DNA from: an uncultured Oceanospirillales bacterium
GTDB lineage: Bacteria > Pseudomonadota > Gammaproteobacteria > Xanthomonadales > SZUA-36
DNA length: 64,000 nt
NCBI GenBank assembly: GCA_913055655.1
Contig: CAJXKA010000002.1
Coordinates: forward strand, 1 to 64,000
Reading direction: 5' to 3'
The translations under genes and the position numbers were made by a program. The notes beneath the pieces were generated by a model. That model was not told where the DNA came from, did not search any database, and saw nothing but the letters and a program-made list of their open reading frames with translations. Below are positions 10,720-19,115 of the stretch, piece by piece. The first letter of the stretch is position 1; every line of letters starts with the position of its first letter.

Positions 10720-12138
10720 ATGTTATCCAGAAACTTCATCACCGCGGCTTTCGCAGCGGCCAGTCTTCCTTTCGCTGTCTTTCCGGCATGGGCCCAGGAG
10801 TCGGTTGTTCTCGACCAGGAAGCGCCCCAGGCGGAACCCGCGCAGGCGCAGCCCCAGCAGCAGCGCATGCCCAATGTTCTCGAACTTCGCCAGCAGGCCA
10901 ATGCCGCTTACAAGGCGGGTGATGCGGCCACTTACTACCAGGCTGCGACCCTGCTCAATCGCATGCGGCCCTACAATGACGAGTACATGGCCATGGTGGT
11001 GGTCGGTGCGGCCCTCCAGGGCGATCGCTCGGCCGCGTACGAAATGATGCTGCGCATGCAGCAACAGGGTCTGGCCCAGGATTTCGATGCCACGGATGAC
11101 ACAGAATCCATCCGCGGAACGCAGGCTTACAGTTACGTCAACGACCTGCTCAAGCGCGCCAGCGAGCCCGCCGGTAATGCCGAGCCGCTGTTCACCTTGC
11201 CGGAAGACGTCCTTCTGCCTACCAGCATCGCCTGGGACGCCAGTCGTGAGCGCTACCTGGTGGGTGACGCGCGGGAAGGCGCCATCCTGTCCGTCGACGA
11301 AGACGGCCAGGCCGAAACCCTGGTGGCCGCAACGGCCGAGAACGGCCTGCAGGGCATTTACAGCCTGCTGGTCGACGAGGATGCGAACCGCCTGTGGGTC
11401 ACCAGCAATCCCACCCAGGTGTTTGCCGGTTTCGATCCCGAGAAGGCCGGCCCCGCCGAGCTCATCGAATTCAGTCTTGACGACATGGCAGTCGTGGGCC
11501 GATATCCCGTTCCCGCAGATGGCAAGCCGCACCGGCTTGGGGACATGATTCGCACGCCCGCCGGGGATATCTACATCGCCGACGGTGTACTGCCGCTGAT
11601 CTACCGTCTCGTGGCCGGAGAATCCCAGTTACAGCCTTTCGTGGCGGCGGGCGGCATGATCAGCCTGCGAGGATTTGCCCTGTCGGACGATGGCCGACAC
11701 GCCTACCTGGCCGATTACGAGATGGGCATCATGGGCTTCGACCTGGTCGAGAAAAAGGCCTTCCGTGTCAAGGCGCCCGCGACACTCAACCTGGGCGGTA
11801 TCGAGGGGTTGTTCTTCTGGAACGACCACCTGGTCATCATCCAGAATGGCATTTCGCCCCAGCGCATCATGCGACTGAAGCTGAATGACACGGGCGATGA
11901 GATCAAGGAAGTGGCTCCCCTGGCGGTCGCGCTGGAGATGTTCAACAAGCCGGACTTCGGAACGATGATCGGTGACGAACTGGTGTTCTTCGCCAATTCA
12001 CACTGGATGCCGAATGCACTGGAACACGGCCCGGTCCGGGTGGCCCGCCTGAATGTCCAGGACGCCCCATCCCTGGTGGCGCCGGACATCGAAAAGTTCT
12101 GGGAGGACTATCGGAAACAGCAGCAGGACGGCTCTTAA
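10720..12138 (+). CDS. Secreted beta-propeller-like protein of unknown function
   Basis: A 472-residue exported protein. Residues 1-26 form a signal peptide with the cleavage region AWAQE. A Gln/Pro/Ala-rich linker and a helical region with a TPR-like look (about 50-125) follow. From about 150 onward, repeated segments such as YLVGDAREGAILSVDEDG, LWVTSNPTQ, IYIADGVLPLIYRL and AYLADYEMGIMGFDL have the spacing of NHL/SMP-30-type propeller blades. A clear AGGAG site precedes the ATG. It is probably periplasmic. No enzymatic residues can be named. It is convergent with the exonuclease, with a 4-bp overlap. Confidence 0.75.
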   Translation: MLSRNFITAAFAAASLPFAVFPAWAQESVVLDQEAPQAEPAQAQPQQQRMPNVLELRQQANAAYKAGDAATYYQAATLLNRMRPYNDEYMAMVVVGAALQGDRSAAYEMMLRMQQQGLAQDFDATDDTESIRGTQAYSYVNDLLKRASEPAGNAEPLFTLPEDVLLPTSIAWDASRERYLVGDAREGAILSVDEDGQAETLVAATAENGLQGIYSLLVDEDANRLWVTSNPTQVFAGFDPEKAGPAELIEFSLDDMAVVGRYPVPADGKPHRLGDMIRTPAGDIYIADGVLPLIYRLVAGESQLQPFVAAGGMISLRGFALSDDGRHAYLADYEMGIMGFDLVEKKAFRVKAPATLNLGGIEGLFFWNDHLVIIQNGISPQRIMRLKLNDTGDEIKEVAPLAVALEMFNKPDFGTMIGDELVFFANSHWMPNALEHGPVRVARLNVQDAPSLVAPDIEKFWEDYRKQQQDGS

Positions 12139-13022
12139 CGACAGGCCAGGCAGCGCTGCCTGAGCATGCCGCCGAACGCCAGTTCGTTGAACAGTTCGTC
12201 CAGTTGCGCCTCGTCCGTGGCTGACCGCCGGATTTCCGGGTCGGCCAGCGCGGACGGGACCGCAGTTTCAATGCCGGTCAGCCGGCGCGCGAGGTCTGCC
12301 GCCGCACGGTTGGCCTCCAGCTTCGGTGCGAGGGTCTTCGCGCCACGAAAGCGCAGGTGCTGAATTTCCGGTAAACGGCCCCACATGGCGTCCAGGCTGC
12401 CGAAATGTGACAGCAACGCCGCGGCCGTCTTCGGCCCGACACCGGGGACCCCGGGAATGTTATCGACGGCGTCACCGGTCAGCGCCAGGTAGTCCGCAAT
12501 CTGCTCCGGGTGTACGCCAAAATGCCCGGCGATATCGCCATACGCGAGCCGGCGGTTGCGGGCGAAATCCCACCAGTGGTCGCCTTCGCCAATCAGCTGT
12601 GCAAGATCCTTGTCGCCGGTAACCACGTTGATGGCGTGGCCGTCCTGTTTCCAGCAGTCCGCGAGCGTGCCGATAATGTCATCGGCCTCGAAACGCTCAT
12701 CGCCATAGCACTTCAGGCCCATGGCCTCGGCGACCTGCCGCGCCCATGCAAACTGGCGTTTCAGTTCGACCGGCGCCGGGTCCCGGTTGGCCTTGTACTC
12801 GGGATAGATTTCATTACGAAAACTGGTGGTCAGCGACACATCAAACGCCACCCCCACCAGCCCGGACTCGGCCTGTTCCAGCAGGCTGCACAGGAACCCC
12901 GTGAACCCGTAAACCGCATTGGTGGGCTCCCCCCGCGCATTCTCAAACCCGTCCGGCATCGAATGCCAGGCCCGGAACAAGTAAATGCTCGCATCAATCA
13001 AGTAAACAGGATCACGCTTCAT
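12135..13022 (-). CDS. 5'-3' exonuclease / flap endonuclease-like protein
   Basis: A 295-residue stand-alone homologue of the 5' nuclease domain of DNA polymerase I (ExoIX/Xni type). Acidic metal-binding residues are visible in YLIDASIYLFRAW, ERFEADDIIGTLA, VTGDKDLAQL and LTGDAVDNIPGVPGVGPKTAA; the last block contains the helix-hairpin-helix that binds DNA. E. coli Xni is shorter and lacks some metal ligands; here the acidic clusters look complete, so activity is likely. It probably removes flaps or RNA primers as a backup to Pol I. The nested palindrome at 13079-13281 lies just upstream of its start. Confidence 0.9.
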   Translation of the reverse strand: MKRDPVYLIDASIYLFRAWHSMPDGFENARGEPTNAVYGFTGFLCSLLEQAESGLVGVAFDVSLTTSFRNEIYPEYKANRDPAPVELKRQFAWARQVAEAMGLKCYGDERFEADDIIGTLADCWKQDGHAINVVTGDKDLAQLIGEGDHWWDFARNRRLAYGDIAGHFGVHPEQIADYLALTGDAVDNIPGVPGVGPKTAAALLSHFGSLDAMWGRLPEIQHLRFRGAKTLAPKLEANRAAADLARRLTGIETAVPSALADPEIRRSATDEAQLDELFNELAFGGMLRQRCLACR

Positions 13023-13078
13023 CCCGTCATCATATCAAGTCGACAACAGCGCTGACGGCCAGCCTGCGCGCGACTCAC

Positions 13079-13281
13079 GGCCCACACCGGGTCCGTATCC
13101 GGGCGTACTGTCGGAGTCTGCCGAGTGATTGGGTTTCTTCTGGGGTCAGCTCGCCCGGACGGCGAGTTGAGACCCGCCGCGCCACGGATGGCGCGCCGGG
13201 TCGACCCCAGAAGATACCCAATCGCGAGGGAAGCCAAAGGCCAGGCGACCAGTGCGCCCGGATACGGACCCGGTGTGGGCC
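13079..13281. repeat. 203-bp nested palindrome (MITE/REP-like element)
   Basis: The outer arms 13079-13105 and 13255-13281 are perfect 27-base inverted repeats, extending to 32 bases (13110/13250) with one G-T pair. Inside, 13127-13147 and 13203-13223 pair over 21 bases with one mismatch. The centre holds two more hairpins, 13150-13166 and 13171-13202. There is no open reading frame of note. The element fills most of the gap between the exonuclease start and the HNH stop. It could fold as a cloverleaf in RNA or cruciform in DNA. It is the only copy I see here. Confidence 0.9.
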
Positions 13282-13294
13282 CCGGAAACCGTCG

Positions 13295-13903
13295 TCAGGC
13301 CAGCAGCGCCTGTCCCGCCTCCGCGCGTTTGCGCAGCACACTGGTGCGCGGAAAGTGCGCCAGCAGGAACTCCATCTGGTCGGCCAGGATCTGGCGACCC
13401 TGCAGGTAGATGTACTCGGCGTGGGTGGGCGTGAACGGGATGGCCAGCAGTTCCATTCCCGCCTGCTCGGGCGTCCTGCCCGCCTTGTAGTTGTTGCAGC
13501 GCTTGCAGGCGGTCACGACATTCTTCCAGGTGTCCTGGCCACCCTGCGTGATGGGTGAGACATGGTCGCGCGAGAGCAGGTAGTTCGGGAACTTCTCACC
13601 GCAATACAGGCACAGGTTCTGGTCGCGCCGGAACAGCGCCTTGTTGCTCAGCGGCGGCACGTAGCCGTTTTCGAAGAGATGCTTGTGCGGATGTTGGCCG
13701 GTGGTGGCGATGATGGCGTTGACGTCGATAACGCTCTGGCGGCCGGAAAGGGCATTGATGCCGCCGTGGATGGTGAACAGCTTTCGACCCAGGCTGTAAC
13801 TCACCTGGTCGAGGCTGATATGCCTCACTGCCTCCTGGTACCCGATCCATTCCAGCGGCATGCCGGACACGTCGGTTCGCAGCACCTGCAGTTGGAGGTT
13901 CAT
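13295..13903 (-). CDS. HNH endonuclease
   Basis: A 202-residue HNH protein of a type widespread in gammaproteobacteria. The zinc-binding CLYCGEKF and CKRCNNYK pairs flank the catalytic segment LSRDHVSPITQGGQDTWKNVV, which contains the HNH residues. A conserved N-terminal block (LRTDVSGMPLEWIGYQEAV) is not catalytic. The ATG at 13903 is preferred because the frame upstream has only a TTG. No methylase or phage gene is nearby, so this is probably a chromosomal repair or unknown-role nuclease. It is divergent from degQ. Confidence 0.88.
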   Translation of the reverse strand: MNLQLQVLRTDVSGMPLEWIGYQEAVRHISLDQVSYSLGRKLFTIHGGINALSGRQSVIDVNAIIATTGQHPHKHLFENGYVPPLSNKALFRRDQNLCLYCGEKFPNYLLSRDHVSPITQGGQDTWKNVVTACKRCNNYKAGRTPEQAGMELLAIPFTPTHAEYIYLQGRQILADQMEFLLAHFPRTSVLRKRAEAGQALLA

Positions 13904-13945
13904 GACGTCATTCCCCAGATCCTCATCGTCCAACAAGCCGGTTTA

Positions 13946-13975
13946 AACACGTGTTGCTGACACAACATATTGTGT
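13946..13975. promoter_or_regulatory. Two palindromes in the HNH-degQ divergent region
   Basis: AACACGTGTT (13946-13955) is a perfect 10-base palindrome. It is followed by ACACAA-CATA-TTGTGT (13960-13975) in an AT-rich patch. Positioned between divergent genes, they could be operators or part of the degQ promoter. No regulator can be named. The 13904-14146 stretch otherwise shows no gene. Confidence 0.35.
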
Positions 13976-14146
13976 TTTTGTTGCTGTTTAATGGCTATAT
14001 ATCGCTTTTTTGCGTCATTGGCAAGGCATCATAACGTGACTGGCGCGTCATTGCGCGGGGGTGCCGGGCCCGCAATGAGTCTTGAAAGCCGGGTCGCGGG
14101 ACTGAATATTTGCAGGACGAGTGAATGTCACACCGGGACCCAGGAC

Positions 14147-15490
14147 ATGAAAAACGTACTGCTATCACTGCTCGCATTGTTGCTGCCGATGACTGCGAAA
14201 GCGGCCTTGCCGGCCGCGGTCGACGGCCAGCCGCTGCCGTCCCTGGCGCCGGTGCTCGAGGAAGTCACGCCGTCGGTGGTCAATGTTTACACGCGCACCC
14301 GGGTGCGCGTGCGCAGCCCGCTCATGGACGACCCGTTCTTCCGGCGGTTCTTCAACATTCCCGATGTGCCGCGCGAGCGCGTGTCGCAGAGCCTCGGTTC
14401 CGGGGTCATCGTCGATGCGGGGAACGGCTACGTGCTGACCAACAACCACGTCATCCAGGGCGCCGACGATATCGCCGTCACCCTGCAGGACGGCCGCAGC
14501 CTGGACGCGACCCTGGTGGGTGCGGATCCCGATACCGACCTGGCGGTGATCCAGGTGCCTTCGGAGAACCTGACGGCGCTGCCGCTGGCGGACTCCGAGC
14601 AACTGAAAGTCGGTGATTTCGTCGTGGCCGTGGGCAATCCGTTTGGACTGGGCCAGACGGTCACTTCCGGTATCGTCAGCGCACTCGGGCGCGCCGGCCT
14701 GCGCGGGCTGGAGTTCCAGAATTTCATCCAGACCGATGCGTCGATCAACCCGGGCAACTCCGGCGGTGCGCTGATCAACCTGCGTGGTGAACTGGTGGGC
14801 ATCAACAGCGCCATCTTCACGCCCAGTGGCGGCAACGTGGGCATCGGGTTTGCCATTCCGTCCGGCATGGCCCGTTACGTGCTGGATCAACTGGTGGCCC
14901 ACGGCGAAGTCCGGCGCGGCTCGCTGGGGCTGGTGGTACAGGACCTGACGCCGGAACTGGCCGGCGCGTTCGGACTTGAGCCCGGGCAGGGTGTGCTGGT
15001 GGCCGAGGTACTGCCGGGCTCGGCGGCGGACACCGCGGGCCTGCAGGCCGGTGACGTCATCGCCTCGGTGGCGGGGCGGCCGGTCCGGTCCGCACAGGCG
15101 TTCCTGAACGCGGAAGGCCAGGTGCCGGTGGGGGAACGCGTACCCCTGGATTACCTGCGCGAGGGTCGCGAGCGCGACGCCGTGCTGGTCATCGAACCCC
15201 CCCGTGTGGTCGAGGGCGGCGACCTGGACCGCCGCCTCGACGGCGCCAACTTCACGGAGTTGCCGGCGCGTGCGCGGGCGGAGGGGCTGACCGGCGTGCT
15301 GATTTCCATGCTCGACGAGGAAAGTCGCCTGGCCTACGAGGGCCTGCGCGAGGGCGACCTGGTTAACGCCGTTAACCGTGCCCGCGTCGATGACCTGGAT
15401 GACCTGGTCAGCGTGGTTGAGCGCGCCCCCGGGCCATTGTTGTTGCAGATCCGCCGAAATGGTCGCGCCTACGTGGCGCGTATCGACTGA
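14147..15490 (+). CDS. degQ: Periplasmic serine protease DegQ/DegP family
   Basis: This protein degrades or refolds misfolded periplasmic proteins. The 447-residue product has a signal peptide (1-19, ending TAKA-A) and a trypsin-like domain with catalytic triad His101 (NNHVIQG), Asp131 (DTDLAVIQ) and Ser205 (GNSGGAL). Two PDZ domains follow, about 265-350 and 375-445. The length fits DegQ better than the single-PDZ DegS. The ATG at 14147 is chosen because it yields the signal peptide; a frame open from 13970 adds an unrelated leader. The psp operon directly downstream is also an envelope-stress function. Confidence 0.95.
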   Translation: MKNVLLSLLALLLPMTAKAALPAAVDGQPLPSLAPVLEEVTPSVVNVYTRTRVRVRSPLMDDPFFRRFFNIPDVPRERVSQSLGSGVIVDAGNGYVLTNNHVIQGADDIAVTLQDGRSLDATLVGADPDTDLAVIQVPSENLTALPLADSEQLKVGDFVVAVGNPFGLGQTVTSGIVSALGRAGLRGLEFQNFIQTDASINPGNSGGALINLRGELVGINSAIFTPSGGNVGIGFAIPSGMARYVLDQLVAHGEVRRGSLGLVVQDLTPELAGAFGLEPGQGVLVAEVLPGSAADTAGLQAGDVIASVAGRPVRSAQAFLNAEGQVPVGERVPLDYLREGRERDAVLVIEPPRVVEGGDLDRRLDGANFTELPARARAEGLTGVLISMLDEESRLAYEGLREGDLVNAVNRARVDDLDDLVSVVERAPGPLLLQIRRNGRAYVARID

Positions 15491-15560
15491 CGCGTCTGCA
15501 CGTACCGCAGAATCGTCAATTTCGCCATTCTGGGCGTCACGGCCCCAGGTAGGTCGGTCG

Positions 15561-15573
15561 TAATCTATTGATA
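15561..15573 (-). promoter_or_regulatory. IHF binding site consensus match
   Basis: On the minus strand the 13 bases read TATCAATAGATTA, a full match to the IHF consensus WATCAANNNNTTR. It lies 18 bases upstream of the sigma-54 promoter of pspA, where IHF bends DNA to bring an enhancer-bound activator to the polymerase in other species. Confidence 0.6.
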
Positions 15574-15591
15574 TCGCAGTCATAAACTGCA

Positions 15592-15607
15592 TGGCACGGT
15601 TTCTGCA
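15592..15607 (+). promoter_or_regulatory. Sigma-54 (-24/-12) promoter of pspA
   Basis: TGGCACGGTTTCTGCA carries the invariant GG (15593-15594) and GC (15605-15606) with exactly 10 bases between them, and the flanks match the TGGCACG-N4-TTGCA consensus at all but one fixed position. Transcription should start near 15618, about 33 bases before the pspA ATG. Psp operons of enteric bacteria are sigma-54 dependent and activated by PspF. Confidence 0.8.
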
Positions 15608-15650
15608 TCTGTACGGTTAAGTATTTTCAACCGAACAGGAGACTCCGTTC

Positions 15651-16385
15651 ATGGGTACGTTTTCAAGACTGCGTTATGTCATGGCCGCCAACTTCAATGC
15701 CTTGCTGGAAAAGGCCGAGAATCCCGAAAAGCTGTTGCGCGCGCTGATCCGGGAAATGGAGGATGCCGGTGATGATGCCCGCGAGGCGAGCGCCGAGTTG
15801 CTGGCCGAGCAGCAGCACCTGGAGCGCGTCGAGCGCCGCCTGGGCGAAGAGATCAACGAGTGGAGCGACCGCGCCGAGCGCGCCGTGGCTTCCGGCCGGG
15901 ACGATCTGGCGCGCACCGCGCTGAAAGCCCGGACCGATTGCCAGGCGCGGCGCGAAGCGGCCATTGCCGAGCGCGAGGACCTGGCGGCCCGCATCACCCA
16001 GCTCGAGACCGACATGGGGACGCTGAAAGCCAAGCTGGCCGACGCCCGCGCCCGCCTGAAAGCAATGCAGGTGCGACCGCCGCATGTCGAGTCACCCGTT
16101 GGCACCCCGCCAAAACAGCTGAGCCGGAACGAGCGCCGCGTGCGCCAGGCCCTGGGTCGCTTTGACCGCCTGCAGAACCAGGTCGACCGGCTGGAGGCGC
16201 GGGTGCGCTCCTACGAACTGGGCGAAAGCGCCGTACCGGCCTGGCAGGATCGCGATGCGCCGGCCGACCCGGCCGTCGAGGCGGAACTCGAGGCGCTGAA
16301 GGAGAAGCTGCGCCCCGCGAAAGCGCCGGCTGCACCCGTGACCAAAGCTGAAACCGCCGCAGCCGGGGAGGAGGCCTCGCAGTGA
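15651..16385 (+). CDS. pspA: Phage shock protein A
   Basis: PspA is a peripheral inner-membrane protein that polymerises on damaged membranes and, where PspF exists, inhibits it. The 244-residue product begins with the amphipathic helix MGTFSRLRYVMAANFNALLEKAENPEK and continues as a long coiled coil, as in the PspA/IM30 family. The C-terminus (about 200-244) is an Ala/Glu/Lys-rich extension beyond the roughly 222 residues of E. coli PspA. A strong AGGAG site precedes the ATG. The sigma-54 promoter and IHF site lie upstream; pspC follows with a 4-bp overlap. Neither pspB nor pspF is in the window. Confidence 0.93.
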   Translation: MGTFSRLRYVMAANFNALLEKAENPEKLLRALIREMEDAGDDAREASAELLAEQQHLERVERRLGEEINEWSDRAERAVASGRDDLARTALKARTDCQARREAAIAEREDLAARITQLETDMGTLKAKLADARARLKAMQVRPPHVESPVGTPPKQLSRNERRVRQALGRFDRLQNQVDRLEARVRSYELGESAVPAWQDRDAPADPAVEAELEALKEKLRPAKAPAAPVTKAETAAAGEEASQ

Positions 16386-16738
16386 GCGGGTTCGCTTCTC
16401 GCGCCGATGGCGCGCTGCTGGCCGGCCTGTGCGCCACGGCGGCGCGTCGGCTCGGCTGGAATGTCTGGGCCATCCGGGTACTGGCGGTCATCGGCCTGTT
16501 ATTGCAGCCGCTCGTGGTCGGCGGTGGTTACCTGCTGGCGGCGGTCGCGGTCGGCTGGTGGAAGAACCGCGATGGCGCGACAGCGCAGTCGAAGCCCGCC
16601 GGTGCCGGCCCGAAAGAAACCGCCGGCCTGGCAGATTCGCGGCTGGAAGCGCGCGGTCGCCGTATCGCCGAACTGGAGCGCCGCTTCAGGGCGTTGGAAC
16701 GGGAGTCGGCGGCTGCGGACCAAAGGGACGCCGGCTGA
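16382..16738 (+). CDS. pspC: PspC-domain protein
   Basis: A 118-residue inner-membrane protein that starts with GTG overlapping the pspA stop, so it is translationally coupled. Residues 5-60 match the PspC domain: a DGALLAGLCATAARRLGWN motif followed by a hydrophobic pair of segments (about 29-58). The tail is a charged helix likely to be a short coiled coil. In known systems PspC senses membrane stress and releases PspA from PspF. Its last 53 bases overlap the convergent MATE gene. Confidence 0.88.
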   Translation: MSGFASRADGALLAGLCATAARRLGWNVWAIRVLAVIGLLLQPLVVGGGYLLAAVAVGWWKNRDGATAQSKPAGAGPKETAGLADSRLEARGRRIAELERRFRALERESAAADQRDAG

Positions 16739-18074
16739 CCCCCAGGAACCGCGCGGTCAGCAGTACCGCGCCGGTACTGAGGCCGGCAATCATGCCGATC
16801 CACATGCCGGCTGGCCCCATGCCGCCACGGAAGGTGAGCCAGTATCCCAGGCTCAGGCCGACCACCCAGTAGGCGATGACGTTGATGATCATCGGTACGA
16901 GCGTGTCCTTGTAACCCCGAAGGATCCCGGCGGTGCACACCTGGATGCCGTCCGGAAACTGGAACACGCCTGCCAGGAACAGCAGGCTGGCCGCGGTGGC
17001 GGCGATGGCTGCGTCATCCGTGTAGATGGCGGCAATGGCGCCCGGGAACACGATCATCAGGGTCGCGCTCACCGCCTGGGTGCAGAGCACGACGCCCAGG
17101 CCAATCATGCCGGCATGGCGCGCGCCTGCGGGATCACCGCGCCCCAGGGCGTTTCCGACCCGGGTGGTCACCGCGCTTCCCAGCCCCAGCGGAATCATGA
17201 ACAGCAGCGCCGAGAAATTGATCGCCACCAGGTGTGAAGCGGTCTGGACCGGGCCCAGCTGGCCGATGATCAACGACGCCGCGATAAACAGGCTGCCCTC
17301 CACGAACAGCGTGCCCGCGATGGGCCACCCGACCTTCAGCAGGTGGCGGATTTCGGGCCAGTCCGGCCAGTCCCAGCGCTCGAACAGCGCGAACGGCTCA
17401 TAGTGGGCGTGCCGGCGCACGTAAATGAACATGGCCAGCGCCTGCAGCGTCAGTACCAGCGAGGTCGCGAAACCGGTGCCGCGGGCGCCCATGGCCGGAA
17501 AGCCCAGGTGGCCGAACATGAGGATCCAGTTGGCCGGGATGTTGAGCAGCGCGCCCAGCACACCGATGTACATGGTCGGCCGGGTGTGGCCGGACCCTTC
17601 GCTGTAGAACCGCAGCAACAGCATCATGCAGACCATCGGCGCGCCCCAGGCCAGCGCACGCAGGTAATCAATGGCGACCGGGATAATCGTGGCGTCGACG
17701 CGAAACAGGCCCAGCAGCCTTCCGCCAAAGAAGATGACGGCGAAAAAGGGAACACTCAGCGCCAGCGCAATCCAGAAGCCCTGGCGGGTGACCGCGCCGG
17801 CCTCGCCGCGGCGGCCCGCACCGTCAAGATGCGCAACGGCCGGTTGCACCGCCATCAGCAGGCCAAGTGCGATCATCATCATTGCCGACCACAGCGCGCC
17901 GCCGGTGGCCAGCGCCGCCATCGCGATTTCGCGTTCGGGCAGGCGGCCGGCCATCACCGTGTCGATGAAGTTCATCGCGAAGCCCGCGAACAGGCCGATC
18001 ATGACGGGCGCGGCCAGTTGCAGGGTACGGGCGACCTCGTAGCCGAGGCCGGGTTGCCGGGTGCTATGATTCAT
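16686..18074 (-). CDS. MATE family multidrug efflux transporter
   Basis: A 462-residue NorM-like transporter with about 12 membrane helices in two homologous halves. The start of each half carries typical patterns (APVMIGLFAGFAMNFIDTVMAGRL and GWPIAGTLFVEGSLF). Family members export cationic drugs in exchange for Na+ or H+. The ATG at 18074 (MNHSTRQPGLGYE) is chosen; the frame upstream runs through the divergent epimerase gene. The C-terminus is Pro-rich and is encoded by the 53 bp that overlap pspC. Confidence 0.92.
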   Translation of the reverse strand: MNHSTRQPGLGYEVARTLQLAAPVMIGLFAGFAMNFIDTVMAGRLPEREIAMAALATGGALWSAMMMIALGLLMAVQPAVAHLDGAGRRGEAGAVTRQGFWIALALSVPFFAVIFFGGRLLGLFRVDATIIPVAIDYLRALAWGAPMVCMMLLLRFYSEGSGHTRPTMYIGVLGALLNIPANWILMFGHLGFPAMGARGTGFATSLVLTLQALAMFIYVRRHAHYEPFALFERWDWPDWPEIRHLLKVGWPIAGTLFVEGSLFIAASLIIGQLGPVQTASHLVAINFSALLFMIPLGLGSAVTTRVGNALGRGDPAGARHAGMIGLGVVLCTQAVSATLMIVFPGAIAAIYTDDAAIAATAASLLFLAGVFQFPDGIQVCTAGILRGYKDTLVPMIINVIAYWVVGLSLGYWLTFRGGMGPAGMWIGMIAGLSTGAVLLTARFLGVSRRPFGPQPPTPVPTP

Positions 18075-18122
18075 GGCCGTGATCCGGAGTGACGCTGAAT
18101 TGTACCCGAGCGGACCGCGCAC

Positions 18123-19115
18123 ATGAGCCGCCACGCGTTCCTGACCGGTGGTACCGGGTTCGTCGGCTCGCATCTCGCGCGCCTGCTGTTTGACGATGGC
18201 TGGACGGTTGCCGCGCTCGTGCGCGACTCCGACGACGCCAATGCAGTGAAGTTGGCCGACCAGGGTGCCCGCCTCGTTGGCGGCGATGTCACCGACCCGG
18301 CATCGCTTCGAACGGCCCTGGCCGTACCCACCGATGCCGTTTTCCATGTCGCCGCCGATACCAGTGTCTGGTCAAGGAACGATGACCGCCAGGTCGCGGT
18401 GAATGTCGGCGGCACCCGCAATGTCGTCGATGCGGCCGTGACGGCGGGTGTCGCACGCCTGGTGCACACGTCGAGTTTTTCCGCCTGGGGTTTCGTGGAC
18501 GGTGTGCTGGATGAGAACACGCCACGCAGTGACCGCGGTACCTGGATCAATTACATCCGCACCAAGCGCGCCGCCGAGGATATCGTGCTGGAAGCCGTGA
18601 AGCGTGGCCGACTGGACGCGGTGATCTGCAACCCGGCGCACATCCTGGGGCCGGGCGATCGCCACAACTGGTCGCGGGTGATCCGCATGGTCGCCGATGG
18701 CAGCCTGCCGGGGGTGCCGCCGGGCGGCGGCGCGTTCGCGGATGTGCGGGAAGTGGCGAGGGCGCACCTGGCCGCCTTCCAGCGCGGCAAGTGCGGCCAG
18801 CGCTACCTGCTGGGCGGCGATGACGTGGATTTTATCGACCTGGTACGCGCCGTCGGTGAGCGGCTGGGTTGTGACGTGCCGCGCCGGGCCACCCCGGCAT
18901 GGGTGCTGAAAATGGTGGGGCGCGTGAATGTGATGCGGGCCGCGTTCACCGGCAAGGCGCCCGACCTGACGCCGCAGGCCGCGGCGATGATTACGCACCA
19001 TGCGTCCTGCGACTCCACGCTGGCGCGCGAGTCGCTGGATTACCGTTCGACGCCCATCGGCGCGTTACTTGACGATACCATTGCATGGATGCGCCAGGAG
19101 GGGATGCTTGCATGA
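18123..19115 (+). CDS. NAD-dependent epimerase/dehydratase (extended SDR)
   Basis: A 330-residue extended short-chain dehydrogenase. The NAD(P)-binding motif TGGTGFVGSHLA is at residues 8-19, and the catalytic pair is in YIRTK with the upstream Ser in HTSSFSAWG. It resembles enzymes related to 3-beta-hydroxysteroid or dihydroflavonol dehydrogenases rather than sugar-nucleotide epimerases, but the substrate is unknown. Its stop overlaps the start of the DUF3667 gene (ATGA), so the two are one operon. Confidence 0.85.
   Translation: MSRHAFLTGGTGFVGSHLARLLFDDGWTVAALVRDSDDANAVKLADQGARLVGGDVTDPASLRTALAVPTDAVFHVAADTSVWSRNDDRQVAVNVGGTRNVVDAAVTAGVARLVHTSSFSAWGFVDGVLDENTPRSDRGTWINYIRTKRAAEDIVLEAVKRGRLDAVICNPAHILGPGDRHNWSRVIRMVADGSLPGVPPGGGAFADVREVARAHLAAFQRGKCGQRYLLGGDDVDFIDLVRAVGERLGCDVPRRATPAWVLKMVGRVNVMRAAFTGKAPDLTPQAAAMITHHASCDSTLARESLDYRSTPIGALLDDTIAWMRQEGMLA

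Noticed and set aside
13079-13281. Insertion sequence remnant
   Set aside because: No transposase fragment or open frame lies inside and I could not see a clear target-site duplication; it is kept as a repeat of unknown type.
13970-14146. N-terminal extension of DegQ
   Set aside because: The frame is open upstream, but the product would lose its signal peptide position and run through AT-rich palindromic promoter DNA.
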